This document shows positions 58,078 through 64,000 of a stretch of 64,000 nucleotides of DNA, in pieces. Below the pieces are notes generated by a model. It did not search any database and was not told the DNA's origin. It was given only the letters and a program-made list of their open reading frames with translations. A program made the translations under genes and the position numbers. The stretch comes from Cryptomeria japonica (taxonomy: Eukaryota > Streptophyta > Pinopsida > Cupressales > Cupressaceae): NCBI RefSeq assembly GCF_030272615.1, contig NC_081413.1, positions 718,847,867 to 718,911,866 on the forward strand, given 5' to 3'. Position 1 is the stretch's first letter. Every line of letters begins with the position of its first letter.

Positions 58078-60713
58078 TTTGTTTATGAGTCTTTGTTGAA
58101 ATTGCATGAAAATGATGATGAGTTTTTGATGAAATGAGAGATTGATGGTTGGTGAATTGTGGTGCACGTGGATCTCTAGCACTTTTAAGGTAGATGTAAC
58201 TGAAATTCCTTCTTTGAATTGCTTGCTTGTTTGATAAGTTTGGATATGATAAGGTGTAGAGAAATCTGAGATGTGTTACAGATTGAACTACCTAGTAATG
58301 AGAGGATTCACTCATGAACTAGTTTTAACCTGCATAGATGTGTCTCTTAGGATGAGCTTATCCTAGATGTAGAAATAATCTAAAAAAGTGATGTGATGTT
58401 TTTGATTTCAAGCAATATCTATAAGAGAACTTGGGACAAGAACCTCTTAATGTTTTGAGAGTTGGGACGAATTGATGATGAAGTGATGATGTTTGAAAAA
58501 GATGATGGATGAAAATGTTTTCAATTTCAATAAAAACTTTGTGTTTCAAATGGGACAAACTCTACTTCTTCCCTTTCAGGTGTTGATGGTATTTCTTGAG
58601 CTGTGTTGTAGGTGATACAGACGTTTGGGAAGAAGTTGGGATTAATCTTACCTCCTTGATTTTTGTGACAACTCAGAGCTCTATATTGCATAAAAGCTCT
58701 GCGGTTCAATGATTCTGAATCAAATTCGTTTGCTTTGCCTTGAAGGTAGAGACGCATACGATGTAGAAAGACTCTATGTGAGACAAAGATTTGTCTATTA
58801 ATATAGAAGAATTTCCTCTTTTTGATCAAAGCCTTTGAGCTCAATGGTCTTCTTTTCAAGTTGATATTCTGATGATGCTTCTTCTTTTGCAAGATGTGAA
58901 GAATGGTCATAAAGATTTGACTCTTTGTTGTTTGTACCTTGTTTTTGATGTTTTTGGTTGTTTTGACAGATGTTTGGTTGGATGAATACTTTGTTTTTGG
59001 GAAGTGATTTTCTGATTTTTCTTTGACAAGAAAACAAAGCAAGCACACAAACACAAGAATGTTGCCTCAAAGGCACAAATGAGTATGGGTCTAGATCAAC
59101 CCAATCCTTTGGACTTGTATATGACCCTTCCTTTAGATGTATTTTAAGGTGTATTTCCAAAGCCTGAAGTCGGCTCAATTTGTACTTGGTCTTTAAAATG
59201 AGCACACTTCAAACACTTTTTATCCCTAAGGTCAAATGGCCAGTTGTGATAAATTTAGCCCACATCTTGATATTTCTTCGACTTTGGTACTACATACCTT
59301 ATGAATCCCGCTGTGGCAGGTAAGGATGTGATATACTAAGTCTTGCACGAGCATAACAAATAGATGATCCCTATGATGGGGGAGTCACCACTTTTATCAA
59401 GCCACAAGTGACTTTTTCAAAAAGCTATGTTTCTACTCAAGGAAATATGTATGGTGAGTATCTTGGGAGCAAAATCATCTATGCTCTTGCACTAAATTAT
59501 ATCGCAAATATTCTCAATCAATAGAATGGGTGGGATACTACTTAAAGGTGTTTAGTCATGTTCGATGTTTTTGGACATAAGTTCATTCTACAATGACTCA
59601 CTTAAGAGCCTTGTAACTGGTGGTGGGGCCCATTTGTCCTTTCAGCCAGTTACACTGTAGGAACAGCTATACCCAAGGCTACAGCTTTCGCTCTCACCTG
59701 ATTTTTATAGCGGCTCGAAGGATTTACCGCTCGAGGTCGTTCCCAAGAGTATCGATCCCTTGGTAGGCCTCTCTTAAAAAGATAAAATTTTGAGTGTTAC
59801 TAACACTTTTCTCTTGCACCTAGGACCACAAGAGCCAAGGGAGAGGATAGTGTGTGTTAGAGGTAGGACCACTCGACTGACCTTTGTGCACAAGTGTGCC
59901 AAACACATAAAACACTTGTTCTTTTTAATCCATCATGTCAAAAATGTGGTCTAACTATTAAGAGATGTTGCTCCAACAGCCATGGTATTCTTTTTAACTT
60001 CAAAGGCAATGTGTTTTGTAATCTAGATTTTTTGAAAATCTTGGTCAACTTAATGAAAAACACATTTTGCTTGAAGTAAAATTTGTTTGCAAAAATAAAA
60101 AACAAGTGGTTTGTTCTTTTTACTTGCCCAAAAATTGAAGTGTGGATTGTGATTTTTAAGTTTGATGCAAGAAAGAAAATTTGTTTGTTGATTTTAAGCA
60201 CCAAAAGACAAATGATCCTAACTAGAAAGCAACAGAATTTTGTGTTTTTCAAGTTTTTAAGCACCAAAAGACAGGTTTGTGATTTTTATGGTGAGTTTTT
60301 AACCTGCACAAACAAAAACGTGTTAGTAAAATCGATGTTCAAGGGGGGCTTCCACAAGCCTAAGAATTTCCATTTTTGTGGTTACAAGGTGATTTGGACG
60401 ACACTCTGTTACAATAGCGCTAGTCTGTGTTTAAGCAGAGGCGCTACTTAACACAAAAGCGCTTAAAGAAGGGGAGAGACAGAGAGGCAAAAGCGCTAGA
60501 AGTTTGCCAATAGCGCTAGAAGAATTACCAAAGCGCTAAAACAGTTGCAAAAGCGCTGAAATTTGGTCAATAGCGCTATTGTAAGAACAATAGTGCTAAA
60601 AGCATAAACGACGGTCGTACTGGAACATGTTCAATAGTGCTAAAGCGCAACCTGTGTGACACTTTTAACAATCAAACATGTTAATTAAAAAAAAAATGAT
60701 ATGTTTTTGGTGC
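58078..60713 (-). other. long 5' leader of the Tat element
   Basis: 2.6 kb between PBS and gag on the minus strand. It holds a 175-codon frame (58527-59054) rich in Lys, Gln and His, with no recognisable domain. Some Tat relatives (Ogre) carry an extra ORF here, so this may be a relic, but I cannot support it as a gene. A block at 59700-59760 (ATCGATCCCTTGG and CTCGAGGTCGTTCCCAAGAG) looks structured. Confidence 0.5.
60412..60650 (-). repeat. array of AGCGCTATTG-like decamers (5' leader of the Tat element)
   Basis: Plus strand shows CAATAGCGCT at 60412, 60508 and 60568, CAAAAGCGCT at 60454, 60488 and 60548, CCAAAGCGCT at 60528, and CAATAGTGCT at 60588 and 60631. These are the complement of the motif at 37327-37600. 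The copy at 60568-60581 is the full palindrome CAATAGCGCTATTG. The array lies within 330 bp of the PBS. Confidence 0.88.
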
Positions 60714-60736
60714 TTCGATTCACGTCGGGTTCACCA
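60714..60736 (-). other. primer-binding site of the Tat element, probably tRNA-Trp
   Basis: The minus strand begins TGGTGAACCCGACGTGAATC two bases after the LTR. The plus strand therefore reads like a tRNA 3' end including CCA and a T-loop (TTCGATTC). The acceptor arm CGGGTTCA pairs with a 5' GGATCCG, which I recall for plant tRNA-Trp. The tRNA identity is from memory. Confidence 0.7.
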
Positions 60737-60738
60737 AA

Positions 60739-62124
60739 TGATGCCCTACAAAATGGCACAAGGTTAGTAAATGATAAATAACACAAAAGACACAATACCG
60801 TTAGTGTTAGTCAATCAAAAACTAATCTAAAAAGGCATACCAAGAGAGACACTAAAAACATGCAAGCATATTTAACTATCAAAGCAAACATGATGAGGCA
60901 TCTCCAAATACCTCCTAACATGCTCTTAGTTTCTTTCTCCCTTTTTCCTCTCCTCTCCAAGTTCCAAAATAGTGTAGCTCTCAGCAGCTTTTTGCACTAT
61001 GGATGCTTATGGAGGATTGAGATTGTAGTATAGCTCTAAATGTGAAATGAAAAGCTAATACTAAACTATTGATACTAAAATGATAAATTTTATCCAAGAT
61101 GACAATACATGAGTTAATTATACTAAAATGCTCTCTAAAAATGTCTATAGCTTAAATGAATACAAGTTTTCAGGATCTGGATTATGAAGAAATGGGCTCT
61201 ATTTATAGGAAAAATGGAGCAATGGATGGTTGAGATTGAGCAATCTCAACAAGGGTCAGGATTGAATGATTTCAAATCCATGTGAGGGCTTTCAACCCAA
61301 TCCCAAGATGACAAGTGTCAATGTGAGATAGGTTGAGAGGGGAGGGAATAAGCATTAAATGCCTGATATGACCTTGGGAGCTAAAGTCAAGGTTGGTTGA
61401 ATGAATAAACTCTTTATTCAAAGAATAAAGCTTTTATCCAATGGATAAACTCTTGTGCAAATGTGAAATAGATGAATATGGTCAAAACAATAAATGTTTG
61501 GGGAGACAAGTTTGAAATAACCATAAATGGTTATGTAAGAGCCATAAATGGTCATGTAAGAGCCATTAGTGGTCTTGGAAGACTTTGGGGGTTAATTTGT
61601 TGAACACACAAAGCATTAAATACTTTTCAAAGACTTTGGAGTCTTTGAGAAGTGACTCCATTTTGCTTAGGAATGTGACAGTAATTAGGGGATGGATTAG
61701 GCTAATTAGGAAGGGGTTAGAAGAATCTAGAAGGGGATTAGATTTTGCAAGTGGATTTGGTGGGTGAGGGAAAATAGGATTTTATTAAAATAAAAATTCA
61801 TTTATTTCAATAAATGTGTACAAGTTGCATTTGTAGGAAAATGCAAGTGGGGTGGGGATAATGATTTAAATAAATGTTTTATTTAATTTATTTAAAAGAG
61901 GAAAAGGGGATTTAATTAAATAAATAGAATTTATTTATTTAATTGAATTGTATTTGGTTTAATGAATTAATTAAAATAAATTGAACAATTTATTTAATTA
62001 ATAGAAGAATGTTTGGGAATAAATTAATTAAATATTTATTTAATTAATTGATGGCTAGTGGATTTTTAATCAAATAAATAGCAAATATTTATTTAATTAA
62101 GCTGGACAGATTTGTGTGACTACA
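60739..62124 (-). repeat. 5' LTR of the Tat element (1386 bp)
   Basis: TGATGCCCTAC to GTGTGACTACA on the plus strand. It aligns to 35336-36721 end to end without length change. Confidence 0.92.
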
Positions 62125-62455
62125 TACCCTATACAACTTTATGCCTTATGTTGGCTTACGAAGATATATAAAATATCAAATTACATATCGACCAGATAAC
62201 ATAAATTTATAAACATTAAAACAAATTGCCGATGCCGGATCCAAGATATGTCGGCCTCCAATACTGATAACCTTTACTATACCATGTTGGCTTGCATTGC
62301 TGATTACCAAAGAAATCTTTCTGACCTGCCGATGCCGGTGTAGAATCTATGAAGTGCCTGCCGGTATACTATATGAAGTCAGAACACAAAATCATGTTTC
62401 CATCAATGACAACATAGTGAAACCAACCAATAGAGTGTCAATTGCCAACAAAGAC

Positions 62456-62735
62456 CGGTAAAAAGAAAAAGCAACAAGCACATAAACCAGTAGATGCTGA
62501 TGAAGAAGAGACTGAGTCTGAAGGAGAGAAGAAATCCCTAAGGGCTAGTGGCAAAAGGTCAAAGGGTGTTGGTACTTCAACTATAAAATCTCCAAAGAAA
62601 CCGGTAATCAAGCTCACACATCTTGAAAATTTAATAATACACATTAAAGAGTATGGTATATTGATTGGTGTGAAGAAACTTTTTGATAATTTTAGTAAAG
62701 ATGAACAAAGGGAAATAGAAGACGCAATTGTTTAA
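62456..62735 (+). pseudogene. accessory ORF of Copia-1, C-terminal part
   Basis: Continues the Lys/Glu-rich tail interrupted at 34740, in the orientation predicted by the AAGAC duplication. It contains TGKKKKQQAHKPVD, an acidic ADEEETESEGE, a second basic patch and a short amphipathic segment (LENLIIHIKEYGILIG, VKKLFDNFSKDEQREIEDAI), ending at TAA 62733. A further conserved-looking stretch in another frame (about 62736-62850) may be the true C-terminus after a frameshift. Function unknown; nuclear-type basic patches are visible. Confidence 0.5.
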
Positions 62736-62853
62736 TGATGAATAAATACAACAATGCCCTAATTGAATTGCAAGGGCAAATTCCAAATTCATTATATAAT
62801 ATAATTGATGCTAGATGGCAGGCAACCATGAAACTATTGGTATTTGATTGAAG

Positions 62854-64000
62854 ATTGCAATGATGAACTATTGTGCTATCATTGATGTCAATTGTAACTG
62901 GTAATGAAGTTTTTTTGCAACTGGTAGAACCAGTATTACTTAAGAAGCAGTGAGATCAACCAGTAACCCTACCTGTTGATGTGCCAAACCCTAACCGATG
63001 GAGCTTGGTGAATCAGTTGTATTGGTTTATGATCAAATGGTGAACAATAATGATTATGACATGTATGCATTTTGTATGTGATAAGTTTTGAGTGGTTTTT
63101 GGTGTGTAGAGCTAACGGTTTTATCTTGGGAATGAGCGAGTATATTGCATGAAGAAGAAAGTGCGTGATGAATTACAAGATTTGATGAAGTGGTGATGAA
63201 GGAGTGGTCGAGGTTGTCTTGAACAATGTGCAATGATTTTTATGTAATCTAATGGTCATACTTGAACCGATTTGTTTGTAATATCTATGAGACCTTAGGT
63301 TTGTGATGTGTTACTGACCTATTATTTTTCTTATAAGGTTGATGAGTTGTTTTGTTGTAGTGTTGTAAATTTTGGTTAAGTGTTAGTGTGATTGATTGCC
63401 GAACCAAAGGGAGTATCTGTAGTATGTGTGAAGGCAGATAGGAGCATGAAAAGGATCTGATCAAGAAGAGTAGTACTATTTACTAGATCAAAAAACCCTT
63501 GTTGTTCTCTAGCAATTACAATAATTAAATCCATTAACCGGGGAATCTTTAACAGGCTTAGTGCTATCTAAATCTTCTAACTAGGTGATCCATTAGCTTG
63601 GATTTAAAATCCTCTATCGAGGTTACTCCTAATAGGGTATTGCTTCTAACAGGGCATTATAGTCAATCCCTTAACCGGGTGGTCCCTAACAGGATTTGTT
63701 CCTAATATGACATTTTGTAAAGCTTTAACAGGCTTGGCTCCTAACAAGGCAAACTTCAGAAGAGTTTAGAATACTTGTAGGTATTCAACCCCACTGTGGT
63801 TTTTCCCATTTGGTTTTCCACGTTAAAAATCATTGTGTCAAGTGGTGAATGGTTTTTGTGGTTATGTTTAAAATGGTTAATTTGCTTAGCTGTTAAATCC
63901 ACTTAGATATGTTAAGATGACCTACATTAATGTTAAATGTGCTTTTACTATTGCTAGTAAAGTATTTTGATGTTTTGGTTAAATGGTTTGGGAGTTTCAA
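62854..64000 (+). mobile_element. Copia-type LTR, runs off the right edge
   Basis: The start (TTGCAATGATGAAC, then TCATTGATGTCAATTG) is an eroded version of the Copia-2 LTR start. It contains the CCTTAACCGGGT / CTAACAGGGC motif cluster (63530-63750) and the GGTTTTTCCCATTTGGTTTTCCACGT block (63797-63822). It does not match the Copia-1 5' LTR, so it is either another element or an anciently diverged partner. The end is outside the window. Confidence 0.7.

Larger units (their letters stand above)
35336..62124 (-). mobile_element. Tat-clade Gypsy LTR retrotransposon with antisense PMD ORF, TSD TACCC
   Basis: Two 1386-bp LTRs (TGATGCC to GACTACA on the plus strand) flanked by TACCC at 35331-35335 and 62125-62129. 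On the minus strand the order is 5' LTR, PBS, long leader, gag, protease, G-patch, reverse transcriptase, RNase H, second (archaeal-like) RNase H, integrase, a 5.8-kb 3' region with an antisense ORF, polypurine tract, 3' LTR. The second RNase H and the long 3' region place it in the Tat lineage. Without the nested 8.3-kb Gypsy insertion it would be about 18.5 kb. The coding region has two frameshifts and about ten stops. Confidence 0.92.
34745..62450 (-). mobile_element. Copia-type solo LTR (34745-35335 + 62130-62450), TSD AAGAC, split by the Tat element
   Basis: Left end TGTTGGAAACC at 34745, right end TTGCCAACA at 62450, flanked by AAGAC at 34740-34744 and 62451-62455. With the Tat insertion and its TSD copy removed, the LTR is 912 bp. 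It is in minus orientation: on that strand it starts TGTTGGCAATTGACACTC and contains the TCATTGATGGAAACATG block and a complement of the GGTTTTCC / TTTCCACAT block. It splits the accessory ORF of Copia-1. Confidence 0.85.

Noticed and set aside
58527-59205. Extra ORF in the Tat leader, as in Ogre elements
   Set aside because: Two overlapping frames without domain content or convincing start; kept only as a note in the leader entry.
36182-61767. Identical 60-codon frames at 36182-36364 and 61585-61767
   Set aside because: They lie at the same place in the two LTRs of the Tat element; the duplication reflects the LTR pair, not a conserved gene.
23318-64000. CRISPR-like reading of the regularly repeated LTR motifs and AGCGCT arrays
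   Set aside because: Spacing is irregular, units are 10-14 bp, and the host is a plant.
62854-64000. 3' LTR of Copia-1
   Set aside because: Its start and body do not align with the 5' LTR at 30282-31456 beyond family-wide motifs, and the expected AAAGA flank could not be found.

Overview
The window is nuclear DNA of a seed plant. It holds one intron-containing transcription-factor gene in AT-rich surroundings, followed by about 47 kb of nested LTR retrotransposons. Large elements, a roughly 1.7 kb first intron and deep nesting fit a large-genome lineage such as a gymnosperm. That assignment is an inference, because no species-diagnostic sequence was recognised.

Layout. Positions 1-3560 are AT-rich non-coding DNA with two old local duplications. 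Positions 3985-9120 hold a GT-2/GTL1-type double-trihelix transcription factor: GC-rich promoter with TCP-type sites, leader with a uORF, two coding exons (4967-5451 and 7179-8814, 706 aa) and a poly(A) signal. Positions 9141-16680 are non-coding, with a minisatellite and an old collinear duplication. Positions 16690-17655 hold a Copia protease scrap and an inverted repeat. From 17878 to the right edge nearly everything is retroelement.

The nesting can be read from target-site duplications (TSDs). A minus-strand Copia-like element with a multi-zinc-knuckle Gag (17878-22177) carries a plus-strand solo LTR (19713-20975, TSD ACAAG) in its own LTR, and its right side is cut by the LTR of Gypsy-2 (22178-23314). 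Copia-2 (23318-29809, TSD CATTT) inserted exactly at the LTR/polypurine-tract junction of Gypsy-2. Copia-1 (5' LTR 30282-31456, tRNA-iMet-type PBS, four-knuckle gag, no pol, then an unrecognised accessory ORF) interrupts Gypsy-2 further right. A minus-strand Copia solo LTR (34745-62450, TSD AAGAC) splits the accessory ORF. It is itself split by a Tat-clade Gypsy element (35336-62124, TSD TACCC, two 1386-bp LTRs). The Tat pol is split between its second RNase H and its integrase by a gag-protease-only Gypsy element (43577-51892, TSD GTTCC).

Two structures deserve most attention. First, the Tat element carries on the opposite strand, between integrase and 3' LTR, an ORF with a plant mobile domain (PMD, aminotransferase-like). 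It runs in one frame for about 2 kb and is broken by ten stop codons, all TAG. Second, just inside each LTR of the same element lies an array of AGCGCTATTG-like decamers. The two arrays are in opposite orientation, so the two ends of one transcript would be complementary. Separately, Copia-1 and the minus-strand remnant look like a family of non-autonomous, multi-knuckle-Gag Copia-like elements, one with an accessory gene.

Most premature stops in these elements fit C-to-T change at CAG or CGA codons, as expected for DNA methylated at CHG and CG sites. The only retroelement ORF that still looks intact is the 990-codon Gag-protease ORF of the innermost element.
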